A stretch of DNA of 64,000 nt from Clostridiaceae bacterium (GTDB lineage: Bacteria; Bacillota; Clostridia; Peptostreptococcales; Natronincolaceae): NCBI GenBank assembly GCA_018432235.1, contig JAHDLO010000011.1, positions 111,577 to 175,576 of the forward strand. The letters run 5' to 3'. Of the stretch, positions 24,848 through 34,119 are shown piece by piece. A program made the translations under genes and the position numbers. The notes beneath the pieces are model-generated. The model ran no database searches. It was given only the letters and a program-made list of their open reading frames with translations, and was not told the DNA's origin. Each line of letters opens with the position of its first letter. Within the stretch, counting starts at the first letter, position 1.

Positions 24848-24870
24848 AGAGGTCCTACGGGCCTCTTTTA
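24848..24870 (+). terminator. Terminator after sipL-like gene
   Basis: AGAGGTCC, loop TAC, GGGCCTCT, then TTT. Confidence 0.75.
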
Positions 24871-25050
24871 ATGTGGATTCTTTTAAAAATGTAGGGGTTA
24901 GCTGTCAATAGAGAGTTTGGGTAAAATAATAGTATAAAATTAGAGGCCATACAAAATTTTTTGCAGGAATATCTTTGTTTAATATATAATATATACAGTA
25001 TGTAATTTACAGCAGATTTATATCATTAGTCATCAAAGGATGTGATAGGG

Positions 25051-25926
25051 ATGGAAGGAATAGAAATTAAAGCCCGAGCTAAAATAAATTTATCCCTAGA
25101 TGTAATAGGAAAACGATTGGATGGCTACCACGAGGTTCAGATGATTATGCAGCAAATCGATCTTTTTGATTTAGTTACGATTGAAGAGATGCCTACCGAG
25201 GAAATTAATATAGCCTCCGACTGTCCCTTTATACCGGGAGATTACAATAACATAGCATATAAGGCCGCAGCCTTGATTAAGGAGACCTTTGGCATAAATA
25301 AGGGTCTTAATATTAATATACAAAAGAAAATACCGGTGGCTGCAGGATTGGCGGGGGGCAGTAGCAACGCTGCAGCAGTATTAATTGGATTAAATAAGCT
25401 TTGGCAGTTGAATATGACTTCACAGCAGCTAATGGCGTTGGGGGCAAGACTTGGGGCAGATGTACCATTTTGCCTCTTGGGCGGCGCAGCCTATGCTGAG
25501 GGTATAGGCGAGGTGTTGACACCCTTAGAGGGACTGAAAAATGTATGGCTGGTGGTGGCCAAGCCCGCAATCTCTATCTCCACAGCAGAGGTATATAAAC
25601 AATTGGATTTGACAAGACTTCCAGAAAGAAGAGACACACAGCTGTTGCTCAAGGCGGTTGAAGACGGGGACATAAATATCCTAGCTAAAAGCATGTTTAA
25701 TGCTCTGGAGACCGTCAGTGAGGCTAAGTATCCCGTTATCAGAGAAATTAAAAACAAAATGCTGGAGTACAATGCCATAGGCAGCATGATGTCTGGCAGC
25801 GGACCAACTGTATTTGGCATATTTAAAAACTATGAACGTGCTAAGTCGGCTTACGAAAATCTGTCGATCTTATATAAACAGACCTATTTAGTACAAAGTT
25901 ATAGTAGGAGGAATAATAATGAGTAA
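25051..25926 (+). CDS. ispE: IspE, 4-(cytidine-5'-diphospho)-2-C-methyl-D-erythritol kinase
   Basis: A 291-residue GHMP kinase of the non-mevalonate isoprenoid route. Motifs: ARAKINLSLDVIGKRLDGYHEV at the start (read as AKINLSLDV and RLDGYHEV), the ATP loop PVAAGLAGGSSNAA near 94-107, GADVPFCLLGG and MSGSGPTVFG near the C-terminus. ATG 25051 is preferred; a GTG three codons upstream sits almost on the ribosome site. It overlaps the next gene by 8 bp. Confidence 0.94.
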   Translation: MEGIEIKARAKINLSLDVIGKRLDGYHEVQMIMQQIDLFDLVTIEEMPTEEINIASDCPFIPGDYNNIAYKAAALIKETFGINKGLNINIQKKIPVAAGLAGGSSNAAAVLIGLNKLWQLNMTSQQLMALGARLGADVPFCLLGGAAYAEGIGEVLTPLEGLKNVWLVVAKPAISISTAEVYKQLDLTRLPERRDTQLLLKAVEDGDINILAKSMFNALETVSEAKYPVIREIKNKMLEYNAIGSMMSGSGPTVFGIFKNYERAKSAYENLSILYKQTYLVQSYSRRNNNE

Positions 25927-26599
25927 TCTACAAAACCTAAGAATCGAAGGCTTTAAGCCATTAAGAGAAATCGTTTTTGAAAATTTGAGGGAAGCTATAT
26001 TAGACGGCAAATTGGAGCCGGGTCAAAGGCTTATGGAAATTCAATTGGCTGAGCAACTAGGTGTCAGCAGAACTCCTGTTAGAGAGGCTATCCGAAAGCT
26101 GGAGCTGGAGGGTCTTGTTATAATGGTTCCCAGAAAAGGCGCCTATGTTGCTGACGTCTCACTGAAGGACATAATGGATGTATTGGAGATACGCAGTGTT
26201 ATTGAAGGTCTGGCAGCTTCTCTGGCGGCAGAGAGAATGACGGACGAGGAATTGGACAAGCTAGAGATGGTATGCTATCAATTTAAGCAATGCTATCAGC
26301 GGGATGACATTGAGGGAATGATTCAAAAAGATATAGAATTCCATGACATAATATTTACTGCCACCAGGAATGCAAAGCTTAATTCTATTGCCCAAAGCAT
26401 TATAGAGCAGATATATCGTTTCAGGGTAAGATATATTTCAGAGTATAACAAGGCTAAGGAGCTGGTGGAGGAGCATCAAGCAATATTAGAGGCAATTTCA
26501 CTTAGAGATGCCGATAAGGCCTATAGCATGGCGATTAAACATATTGAAAACGTTGGAAATCATATGATAGAAACAGCTTTAAAGTATGACGAAAAGTAG
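25919..26599 (+). CDS. GntR/FadR-family transcriptional regulator
   Basis: A 226-residue repressor-type protein. The N-terminal winged helix (PLREIVFENLREAILDGKLEPG then LAEQLGVSRTPVREAIRKLE) occupies about 10-80. The C-terminal all-helical FCD domain (about 90-220) keeps the metal/ligand residues: Asp and His in DIEFHDIIF, His in EEHQAIL and His in AIKHIENV. The effector is unknown. It overlaps ispE by 8 bp and is 21 bp from the nucleotidyltransferase gene, so the three are probably co-transcribed; GntR-ispE pairing recurs in Clostridia. Confidence 0.9.
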   Translation: MSNLQNLRIEGFKPLREIVFENLREAILDGKLEPGQRLMEIQLAEQLGVSRTPVREAIRKLELEGLVIMVPRKGAYVADVSLKDIMDVLEIRSVIEGLAASLAAERMTDEELDKLEMVCYQFKQCYQRDDIEGMIQKDIEFHDIIFTATRNAKLNSIAQSIIEQIYRFRVRYISEYNKAKELVEEHQAILEAISLRDADKAYSMAIKHIENVGNHMIETALKYDEK

Positions 26600-26620
26600 T
26601 ATATTAGGGAGGAAGCTATA

Positions 26621-27358
26621 ATGAATGCCATAATATTGGCTGGCGGAAATGAAGAGGCAGATCATGGGAATATAGGGACTTATAAGGCTTTGATACAGCT
26701 AAAGGGCCATCCCATGATACAATATGTTATAAATGCCTTAAAATCTGCCCATATCATAAATAAGCTGCTGGTTGTGGGAAATGTTAAACTGCTACAGCCA
26801 ATCATAGGGGATGATGTGGATTATATTATCGAAGACAGACATGATATCATGGACAATTTATTATATGCTTTATCATATTTCTCAAAGGAAGCTAGTGTTC
26901 TGGTGGCAACCTGTGACGTACCCCTGTTAAAGGGAGAAATGGTTGCCGACTTTATAACCAACGGTCAACAGCTTAAGGCTGACATACTTTATCCTATAGC
27001 TGAACGTACAGATTGTAGCCTCCGTTATCCCGACGTGAGGCGGACCTATGCATCCTTACGGGATGGAGACTATACCGGAGGGAATTTGTTTATTTTATCA
27101 CCTGGTGCCATTGACAATATCCTACAGATTGGTCGCCATATGATTGAAAACAGAAAGAGACCTATAAAAATGTGCAGATATCTTGGTATAGGCATTATTG
27201 TGAAATATATCTGCAAAAGCCTTACAATATCAGATTTGGAGGCATATGTTAAGAGGCGATTCAATGTGGATGCAAGAGCATATATATGTAAAAGCCCCGA
27301 ATTATGCCATGACCTGGATCGTATTGAGGATATAGAGGTATTTGAGCGTTATTTATAA
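26621..27358 (+). CDS. MobA-like nucleotidyltransferase
   Basis: A 245-residue protein with an NTP-transferase fold. AIILAGGNEE at the start is the nucleotide loop, followed by KALIQLKGHPMIQYVINAL, and VATCDVPLLKG carries the metal-binding Asp. The acceptor could be molybdopterin, a sugar-phosphate or a lipid precursor; sequence alone does not decide. Position after ispE suggests, weakly, a cell-envelope or isoprenoid-linked role. GGGAGGAAGCTATA precedes the ATG, and a terminator follows. Confidence 0.8.
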   Translation: MNAIILAGGNEEADHGNIGTYKALIQLKGHPMIQYVINALKSAHIINKLLVVGNVKLLQPIIGDDVDYIIEDRHDIMDNLLYALSYFSKEASVLVATCDVPLLKGEMVADFITNGQQLKADILYPIAERTDCSLRYPDVRRTYASLRDGDYTGGNLFILSPGAIDNILQIGRHMIENRKRPIKMCRYLGIGIIVKYICKSLTISDLEAYVKRRFNVDARAYICKSPELCHDLDRIEDIEVFERYL

Positions 27359-27381
27359 AAAACATATTTATTAATTACTCG

Positions 27382-27412
27382 AAGACTTGAGCTTAGGCTT
27401 GGGTCTTTTTTA
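27382..27412 (+). terminator. Terminator after the nucleotidyltransferase gene
   Basis: AAGACTTGAGC pairs fully (with G-U pairs) with GCTTGGGTCTT, loop TTAG, then T6. The remaining 27413-27697 is AT-rich with no ORF or clear site; it should hold the promoter of the germination operon. Confidence 0.8.
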
Positions 27413-27697
27413 GTTTTATACATGAGTAAATTGCATAATAAAGATGAGCAGTATGTTTATTTAAAATCAAAAATTATGCTTATTTCCCTACGGACATTGA
27501 ATTCTAAATATTATTAGTCCTAGGCAATGGGCGATAAGCTTTTAACTTTGCTTAACTAAAGCATATATGCATTCTCAAGGTAATATGCAATTTCCTACAT
27601 AATAAAATTAATGGTGCTTGGGGAAGATATTGTATATTGAGCCGTAAAATTGTAAAAATTATAAAAAGATACAAAGGAAGAAGAGGGTGTAAAAAAA

Positions 27698-27904
27698 ATG
27701 AATATTGTTATTCAGCATATTAAAGATCTATTTGACTTCAGTATATTGGTGACATGTATCCTTATAGGCGTGTTCTTATTGCTGGTGGATGCCCCAAAGC
27801 TTGGCAAACAAAAATACATGAAGGAGTCAAGCTTGGCAAAGATTATCGGATATGTATATATTTTTGGCAGCATTGTTGTTTTTATAGCATTTAATATTTT
27901 CTAA
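27698..27904 (+). CDS. Small two-helix membrane protein (CLC_0170-like)
   Basis: A 68-residue protein with two hydrophobic helices (LVTCILIGVFLLLV near 18-31 and GYVYIFGSIVVFIAFNIF at the C-terminus) joined by a basic loop. It lies 17 bp upstream of gerKA with GAGGGTG before its ATG. Small proteins of this shape recur next to ger operons in Clostridia, so a role in receptor assembly is possible but not shown. Confidence 0.7.
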   Translation: MNIVIQHIKDLFDFSILVTCILIGVFLLLVDAPKLGKQKYMKESSLAKIIGYVYIFGSIVVFIAFNIF

Positions 27905-27921
27905 TCATAGGAGATGGTAAT

Positions 27922-29493
27922 ATGGGATTGTTTGACAAGCTGTTTGGAAAGAAGGATAAAGCGTCATCCGGTGGCGTTAAGCCTGATAAAAGCCTAGATA
28001 AAAACATGAAATTTATGAAGGAAGCCTTTGAGGACTGCACCGACATCGTATATAGAGAATTCGAGGTTGGAAATAAATATAAAGTGAAGGCCGCCCTAAT
28101 ATATACCGATGGGATGGCAGACAAAATCCTTTTAAATAAATTTGTACTGGATAGCATGATGATCAACACCAGAATTGCAGATAATCAAGATCTGGAGGAG
28201 CATGAGATTTTTCAGCAGATAAAGGATCAGGTGCTGACTGTATCAGAGATGAAGGAAGTAGAAACACTTGAAGAGGGTATATTAAATATCCTAAGCGGTG
28301 AAACCGTGCTGTTCCTGGATAAATATGAAAAAATAATTATAGTGGCATCAAAGGGCTGGGCAGCCAGAGGGGTATCGGAGCCGGTGACAGAAGCAGTCAT
28401 CCGAGGACCAAGGGACGGCTTTACGGAAACCTTTCGTGTCAACACCGCTTTAATTAGAAGAAGGATAAGAGATACAAGATTGAAGCTAAAAACCTACCAA
28501 ATAGGGGAACGGTCTAAAACCGATGTTGCAATAATGTATCTGGAGGATTTAGTGGATGAAGAGGTTCTTGAAGAGGTGAACAAACGACTCAATCAAATCA
28601 ATTATGATGCAATATTAGACAGCGGCTATATAGAGCAATTTGTGGAGGATAACTGGATTTCCCTATTTCCCCAGATACAAAATACCGAAAGACCTGATGT
28701 GGCGGCGGCGGCAATTTGTGAAGGGAAAATTGCACTGTTGGTGGATAATAGTCCCTTTGTCTTAATAGTCCCATCCACCTTTAACGCACTTATGCAATCG
28801 GCAGAGGATTATTACGAAAGATGGCCTATAGCAACTGCAGTCAGAATACTGAGATATTTCGCAGCCTTTTTGTCCCTAACGGCACCGTCGTTATATGTGG
28901 CTATAACCTCCTTTCATCCCCAAATGATACCTGCAGATCTGGCTCTGGCTTTAGCTGCCAACCGGCAGGGGGTACCCTTTCCTGCAATCGTTGAGGCTCT
29001 GATTATGGAAACCACCATAGAGATATTGAGAGAGGCAGGAGTCAGGCTGCCTAAGCCTATAGGGGCAACCATAGGTATCGTTGGCGGACTGGTTATCGGA
29101 CAGGCAGCTGTTGAAGCAGGAATAGTGGGGCCAATGATGGTTATTGTAGTAGCCGTAACCGCCATATCCTCCTTTGCCATTCCCAGCTACAATGTGTCCA
29201 TCGGCTTCAGATTACTGCGATTTATATTTGTGCTATCGGCGGGCTTTTTAGGGCTTTATGGCGTTTCTCTGGTGGCATTGATTCTGCTTGTGCATTTATC
29301 CAGCTTAAAGAGCTTTGGTATCCCATACTTATCACCCTTCGTAACTATAATGGACTATTTTGGAGATATGAAGGACACCGTTGTAAGAGCGCCGCTGCTT
29401 TCTATGAACAATAGGGGGATTACCACCAGAAAAGGCCGTAAGAACCGATTAGATGATAAAAAACCTGAGGATTTCGGAAAAGGGGAGGAATAA
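27922..29493 (+). CDS. gerKA: Spore germination receptor A subunit (GerKA type)
   Basis: A 523-residue GerA-family subunit. A soluble N-terminal half (about 1-285, beginning with a KKDKASSGG linker and YTDGMADK segment, then RGPRDGFTETFRVNTALIRRRI, read as RGPRDGFTE and NTALIRRRI) is followed by about five membrane helices (about 300-485) and a basic C-terminus. RGPxxGFxE is a family hallmark. A and B subunits sit in the spore inner membrane and sense nutrient germinants. AGGAGATGGTAAT precedes the ATG; gerKB follows after 2 bp. Confidence 0.92.
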   Translation: MGLFDKLFGKKDKASSGGVKPDKSLDKNMKFMKEAFEDCTDIVYREFEVGNKYKVKAALIYTDGMADKILLNKFVLDSMMINTRIADNQDLEEHEIFQQIKDQVLTVSEMKEVETLEEGILNILSGETVLFLDKYEKIIIVASKGWAARGVSEPVTEAVIRGPRDGFTETFRVNTALIRRRIRDTRLKLKTYQIGERSKTDVAIMYLEDLVDEEVLEEVNKRLNQINYDAILDSGYIEQFVEDNWISLFPQIQNTERPDVAAAAICEGKIALLVDNSPFVLIVPSTFNALMQSAEDYYERWPIATAVRILRYFAAFLSLTAPSLYVAITSFHPQMIPADLALALAANRQGVPFPAIVEALIMETTIEILREAGVRLPKPIGATIGIVGGLVIGQAAVEAGIVGPMMVIVVAVTAISSFAIPSYNVSIGFRLLRFIFVLSAGFLGLYGVSLVALILLVHLSSLKSFGIPYLSPFVTIMDYFGDMKDTVVRAPLLSMNNRGITTRKGRKNRLDDKKPEDFGKGEE

Positions 29494-29495
29494 GC

Positions 29496-30605
29496 ATGTT
29501 TCAAAATAACGAAAAGGTCTCGCCCTCACAGCTGGCTAGTGTAATCATATTGACAATGGTAGGCACCGGTATACTGACCCTTCCAAGAGCCTTGGCGGAT
29601 GAGGTTGGTACCGATGGCTGGCTAGTGATACTATTTTCAGGTGCGATATCTATGCTGCTGTTATATGCCATGGGCTATATTGTAAAAAAACTGCCGGGGA
29701 AGAATTATTTAGAAATATTATCTGCTACCCTGACAAAGCCCGTGGCCTATGTCCTGGTTTTTCTGTTTATTATCTACAGCATTGTATTAAACTCCTTTCT
29801 CATCAGGATATTTGGTGAAGTCATCAAGATGTTCCTGTTGTTTTATACGCCTATAGAGGTGATTATGTTCACTATGCTGCTGACCAGCATATACTTGGTG
29901 AGAAGGGGGATAGAGACACTGGGACGGCTGGCGGAGTTTATGCTGCCCATAGTCATAATACTGAATGTTCCTCTTTTTCTCTTGACATTGCAGGGGACTG
30001 ACTTTTCTAATTTACTTCCGGTTTTTCAGACCCCAATCAAGGATTTAGTAATGGCAATACCTACAGCCCTTTTTAGCTTTTTGGGCTACGAGATAATGCT
30101 GGTTTTTGGGGTGTTTATGAATAAACCCAACAAAGCACCAAGGTCGGGAATTTGGACAATCGGTATCGTGACGGTTTTTTATCTGTTTTTAAATGCCATG
30201 GTACTGTCCAGATTTGGTGTGCAACAAACCACTCACCTTATTTGGCCCACCTTAAGCCTCTTTAAAACCATAGAATTCCCCGGCTTATTCATAGAAAATG
30301 TTGAGGTTGTGGTAATGACCATGTGGGTTTTTATTGTATTTATGTCGGTGGCCCCCTTCTATTTGTCTAATGTGATATTGATAGCAAACTTTGCAGGAGT
30401 AAAGAATCATAATTTGTTTGCATTGCCGCTTTTGCCGCTGATCTATTTTATCTCGTTATTTCCTGACAGTATGGCAGCCACCTATTATTACCTGGACATT
30501 ATTGCAAGATATGGCGCCACACTCGTTGTTATCATTGTACCCCTTCTGGTGCTAATAGCATTGCTTATAAGATTAAGGAGGAAGGAGGAAGGTAATAATG
30601 CTTAA
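29496..30605 (+). CDS. gerKB: Spore germination receptor B subunit (GerKB type)
   Basis: A 369-residue membrane protein with about ten helices of the APC-like GerAB/spore-permease family, beginning SPSQLASVIILTMVGTGILTLPRAL. Structural work on GerAB homologues shows an amino-acid-binding pocket, so this subunit probably binds the germinant. It overlaps gerKC by 8 bp. Confidence 0.92.
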   Translation: MFQNNEKVSPSQLASVIILTMVGTGILTLPRALADEVGTDGWLVILFSGAISMLLLYAMGYIVKKLPGKNYLEILSATLTKPVAYVLVFLFIIYSIVLNSFLIRIFGEVIKMFLLFYTPIEVIMFTMLLTSIYLVRRGIETLGRLAEFMLPIVIILNVPLFLLTLQGTDFSNLLPVFQTPIKDLVMAIPTALFSFLGYEIMLVFGVFMNKPNKAPRSGIWTIGIVTVFYLFLNAMVLSRFGVQQTTHLIWPTLSLFKTIEFPGLFIENVEVVVMTMWVFIVFMSVAPFYLSNVILIANFAGVKNHNLFALPLLPLIYFISLFPDSMAATYYYLDIIARYGATLVVIIVPLLVLIALLIRLRRKEEGNNA

Positions 30606-31731
30606 AAAATTTATACTCATGCTTTTGATCATTTCCTGCCTTTTTACTATGTCCGGTTGCTGGGATCAGATAGAGATCGATGAGAGAACCTATGTTGCTT
30701 CCTTGGGGGTAGATGTTGCTCCGGCCGAGATAAGAAACAAGTCCAACAGATACGAAATGTCCTATGCCTTTCCCAACCATGCTGGGGGTGTCGGTGTTGA
30801 CACGGAGATTACGAATATGTTTATCAGCGTGGTTTCCAATGACATGTTTAATGCTGAGCGAATACTTGCAACCCGCACCAGCAAGAGTATATTTTTGGGT
30901 CATTTAAAGGTTCTAATCATTGGTGAGGAGGCGGCTAGAGATCCGATACTCCTCAGGGAAACGTTGGATTCATTGGAGAGAAACCCTCTAATAAGCAGAA
31001 GGGTCAGTATAGGGGTCGCTGAAGGACCCGCAAAAGCGATATTGGAGACAGAGCCTAGAATGGAGGGTAATGTCGGTGTTTTTCTAGTGGATACCTTTCG
31101 TCGAAGGGATAGAACACAACGAGCTCCAACTATAGATTTAGGAGAGGCATTGATTTCCCTGCACCAAAATGGGACAGCCCTATTGCCAAAGGTGGTGGCG
31201 GGAAAGGATGAGGTCAAGCTAGACGGTTCAGCAGTCTTCAGGAATTATCAGCTGGTGGGTTGGCTGAATGGGATCGAGACCTCTGATGTTATGATGGCTA
31301 AGGGGGATATTCAGTTTTTGGTAATAGAAATACCCCATATGGATCTGATGATTCCTTACAATGTGACGGACGGAAGATCCAAATTTGAGCTGGTGCAAGA
31401 CAATAATCAATTGACTATCAAAATCAATGTGGAGCTGGAGGGAGATATACAGCATATGTACCTTGATGCTTCTGAGGATATTATGGATCCAGAGTATTTA
31501 GAGCAGCTCCAGCATCATTCAAACAAGCTGCTGGAGGAGAGTATGCTTAAAACCCTGGAAAAGCTGCAAAAGGAATATCAGGCAGATGTACTGCAGTTTG
31601 GTGCCTTCATTGAGAGATATCATCCGAAGGTATGGCGAGAAATAAAGGGTGATTGGCCAGAAATCTATGAAAATCTTACCTTTGACATACAGGTAGATTC
31701 TAGAATCAGAAGAATCGGTTTGGCCAAATAG
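30598..31731 (+). CDS. gerKC: Spore germination receptor C subunit, Ger(x)C lipoprotein
   Basis: A 377-residue lipoprotein (lipobox MSGCWD, Cys20), with DERTYVASLGVDVA just after it as in Ger(x)C proteins, and a C-terminal domain of helix/sheet composition. The C subunit lies on the outer face of the spore inner membrane and is required for A/B function. It begins inside the end of gerKB, so translation is coupled. Confidence 0.92.
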   Translation: MLKKFILMLLIISCLFTMSGCWDQIEIDERTYVASLGVDVAPAEIRNKSNRYEMSYAFPNHAGGVGVDTEITNMFISVVSNDMFNAERILATRTSKSIFLGHLKVLIIGEEAARDPILLRETLDSLERNPLISRRVSIGVAEGPAKAILETEPRMEGNVGVFLVDTFRRRDRTQRAPTIDLGEALISLHQNGTALLPKVVAGKDEVKLDGSAVFRNYQLVGWLNGIETSDVMMAKGDIQFLVIEIPHMDLMIPYNVTDGRSKFELVQDNNQLTIKINVELEGDIQHMYLDASEDIMDPEYLEQLQHHSNKLLEESMLKTLEKLQKEYQADVLQFGAFIERYHPKVWREIKGDWPEIYENLTFDIQVDSRIRRIGLAK

Positions 31732-31818
31732 AAATATATATAGAAGCTGTATATTTTTTCCCATAAAAGTACATACTGAAAATATACCAATCAAATGGAT
31801 AAGCAGGGGGAAAATACT

Positions 31819-32481
31819 ATGAAAAACAAAAAAACAGCAGGTATAATAATTCTAGCAGCACTATTGTCAATCCTTGGCATCGGCGCATATGCCTACAGCA
31901 CCCTTAACCAAGAGGTTCAGGACTTAGCGCTTATAAGATTTCATGTATTGGCAAACAGCGACTCACCTCAGGATCAGGAGCTTAAGCTGAAGGTGAGGGA
32001 CAGAGTAATAGCCGACATGGAGGAAAAGCTAAAATCCTCCGCATCCATTGAGGAAACAAGAAAAATTTTAATGGAAAATATGGATTTTATGAGGCATGCG
32101 GCTAAATCGGTTATCGAAAGTAATAATAGCAGCTATGATGTTGAAGTAATGCTGGGAGACTTTAGCTTTCCGACAAGAAAATATGGCGATGTTGTGCTGG
32201 CCGCTGGTAAATATGAGGCATTGAGGATTGTAATCGGTGAAGGTAAAGGGCAGAATTGGTGGTGTGTCATGTTCCCGCCGCTATGCTTTATAGATATAAA
32301 GAATGGTCTGGTGGACGAAGCCACCCGCAAGCAGCTGAAGAATGTCCTTTCTGAGGAGGAGTATCAAATTGTAAGTACGGTGGATGACAATAAGGCGCTT
32401 TCCTTAGAGCTGCGTTCAAAGATATGGGATATCATTAAGGCCTCAAGGGATCAAATATACAGACTTGCCACATGGCCATAA
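31819..32481 (+). CDS. spoIIR: SpoIIR, stage II sporulation protein R
   Basis: A 220-residue exported signalling protein. A single N-terminal hydrophobic segment (TAGIIILAALLSILGIGAYA) precedes the SpoIIR domain with RFHVLANSDSPQDQELKLKVRD and NWWCVMFPPLCFID. SpoIIR is made in the forespore and activates SpoIIGA to process pro-sigmaE in the mother cell. ATG 31819 is chosen (AGGGGGAAAATACT upstream); an earlier in-frame ATG overlaps that site. It lies 87 bp after gerKC. Confidence 0.92.
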   Translation: MKNKKTAGIIILAALLSILGIGAYAYSTLNQEVQDLALIRFHVLANSDSPQDQELKLKVRDRVIADMEEKLKSSASIEETRKILMENMDFMRHAAKSVIESNNSSYDVEVMLGDFSFPTRKYGDVVLAAGKYEALRIVIGEGKGQNWWCVMFPPLCFIDIKNGLVDEATRKQLKNVLSEEEYQIVSTVDDNKALSLELRSKIWDIIKASRDQIYRLATWP

Positions 32482-32539
32482 AAATATATAATCAGATATT
32501 TGAACTGTATCAGACCCAGGATTTTAAACTATTTACTTT

Positions 32540-32571
32540 AGTTTCATATATGGGCTTGGTTTATATGAAAC
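32540..32571. repeat. Inverted repeat between spoIIR and the SASP gene
   Basis: AGTTTCATATA and its complement TATATGAAACT around a GGGCTTGG-type loop. No strong T run; it could stabilise or end the spoIIR transcript. Confidence 0.4.
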
Positions 32572-32718
32572 TTCATTTCAACCTAAAATGAAAGGGTTCC
32601 ATGCTTTATTTTCTTAAAATAAGATAAAATACCAGTCGATGATGAAGCAATAGAAAAGAGAAAAAATACATATAATATAACAGAGGTCTATTTACTTCCA
32701 AAGGATAGGAGGATTTTT

Positions 32719-32886
32719 ATGACAAGAGGACGCAGCATTCCGGAGGCAGTAAAACAGGAGATAGCTAAGGAACTCAACATTTTTGAAACTGTCCAACGGG
32801 ACGGAGGCTATGGCAATGTCTCCTCTAGAGATTGCGGCAACATTGTTAAAAAGGCAGTTGAAAGAGCTAGTATAAAGCTTAAGTGA
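32719..32886 (+). CDS. Small acid-soluble spore protein, alpha/beta-type relative
   Basis: A 55-residue protein read from ATG behind TAGGAGGATTTTT: starts MTRGRSIPEAVKQEIAKELN and contains VQRDGGYGNVSSRDCGNIVK near 26-45 and KKAVERA. The GNVSSRxCGNxVK pattern is that of the short alpha/beta-type SASP relatives found in Clostridia. SASPs coat spore DNA and protect it from UV and heat. Expected expression is in the forespore under sigmaG; I see no certain sigmaG promoter. It lies between spoIIR and ddl and has its own terminator. Confidence 0.85.
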   Translation: MTRGRSIPEAVKQEIAKELNIFETVQRDGGYGNVSSRDCGNIVKKAVERASIKLK

Positions 32887-32893
32887 AAAAAGG

Positions 32894-32930
32894 ACAACTG
32901 ATGGCATATAAGGCCGTCAGTTGTTTTTTA
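32894..32930 (+). terminator. Terminator after the SASP gene
   Basis: A 12-bp stem (ACAACTGATGGC with GCCGTCAGTTGT, one G-U), 7-nt loop, then T6. Confidence 0.9.
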
Positions 32931-33007
32931 TTGTTATTTTCCAATTGAGTTGTATAATCCCATAAACAAGAGTAAAATATTAATAAGCAAAGAAAGAAGG
33001 TGTTGGA

Positions 33008-34105
33008 ATGGTTAAAAGGAATGTTATGGTGGTTTTTGGAGGAAAGTCAGGGGAGCATGAGGTATCCCTAATGTCTTCAGCCTCTATACTAAGGGCAATA
33101 AATAAAGAAAAATACAATGTGATAACAGTGGGGATTACAAAGGATGGTCTTTGGAAGTATCACGATGGTACGATAGATGAAATAGAATCCGGAGAATGGG
33201 AAGGAATGCCTAACCTTTTAGCGGAGAAGACTGAAAAAAATGCAACAATTATTCCTAAGGACACCGGAGAAGGCTTTTTGGCAATTGGACGTGACAGAAT
33301 GGAAAAAATCGATGTGGTATTTCCAGTGCTGCATGGTCCTATGGGGGAGGACGGAACAATTCAGGGGCTGCTGGAAATGATGAACATCCCCTATGTTGGG
33401 GCAGGGGTACTGGCCTCGTCTGTGGCAATGGATAAGGCTGTGGCTAAGAAGCTCTTTCAAGCAGAAGGACTGCCACAGGCAGAATTTATAGTGCTATACA
33501 GGAAAAAATATTTTGATGATAAGGAGCAATATATCGCTTTGATAGAAGCACGCTTTGGCTATCCGGTATTTGTAAAGCCTGCAAATCTTGGCTCCAGTGT
33601 GGGAATATCAAAGGCTAAAAACCGTCAGCAGCTACATGAGGCGATAGCTCTGGCGGCCAAATATGACCGCAAAATAGTGATAGAGGAATTTATAGATGGT
33701 AGGGAAATAGAGTGCTCGGTTCTGGGCAATGATGATCCCATTGCTTCTCTGCCTGCAGAAATCATACCATCACATGAATTTTACGACTATCAGGATAAAT
33801 ACTTTGACGGCACCAGTCAATATGTTATTCCACCGGAGATGCCCAAGGAAGTGATTAAAGAGATAAGGGAAATGGCGGTAACGGCCTATAGGCTAATTGA
33901 TTGCACCGGGCTGGCAAGAATCGATTTTTTTGTTGAGAAAAGCACTAATAGAATACTTTTGAATGAGATAAACACTATGCCGGGTTTTACAAAAATCAGT
34001 ATGTATCCCAAAATGTGGGAGGTGACCGGCATACCCTATGAGACACTGATAGATAAGCTTATAGAGCTGGCAATTGAAAGATTTGAAGAAAAAAACAATG
34101 ATTAG
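33008..34105 (+). CDS. ddl: D-alanine--D-alanine ligase
   Basis: A 365-residue ATP-grasp enzyme joining two D-Ala for peptidoglycan. Motifs: VFGGKSGEHEVSLMSS near the start, VFPVLHGPMGEDGTIQG, VKPANLGSSVGISKA (ATP-binding), EEFIDGREIECSVLG and the metal site LARIDFFV with NEINTMPGFT. The length and full set of motifs indicate an active Ddl. AGAAGGTGTTGGA precedes the ATG. The DUF1934 gene follows after 14 bp. Confidence 0.95.
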   Translation: MVKRNVMVVFGGKSGEHEVSLMSSASILRAINKEKYNVITVGITKDGLWKYHDGTIDEIESGEWEGMPNLLAEKTEKNATIIPKDTGEGFLAIGRDRMEKIDVVFPVLHGPMGEDGTIQGLLEMMNIPYVGAGVLASSVAMDKAVAKKLFQAEGLPQAEFIVLYRKKYFDDKEQYIALIEARFGYPVFVKPANLGSSVGISKAKNRQQLHEAIALAAKYDRKIVIEEFIDGREIECSVLGNDDPIASLPAEIIPSHEFYDYQDKYFDGTSQYVIPPEMPKEVIKEIREMAVTAYRLIDCTGLARIDFFVEKSTNRILLNEINTMPGFTKISMYPKMWEVTGIPYETLIDKLIELAIERFEEKNND

Positions 34106-34119
34106 AAGAGGTTGGATAT

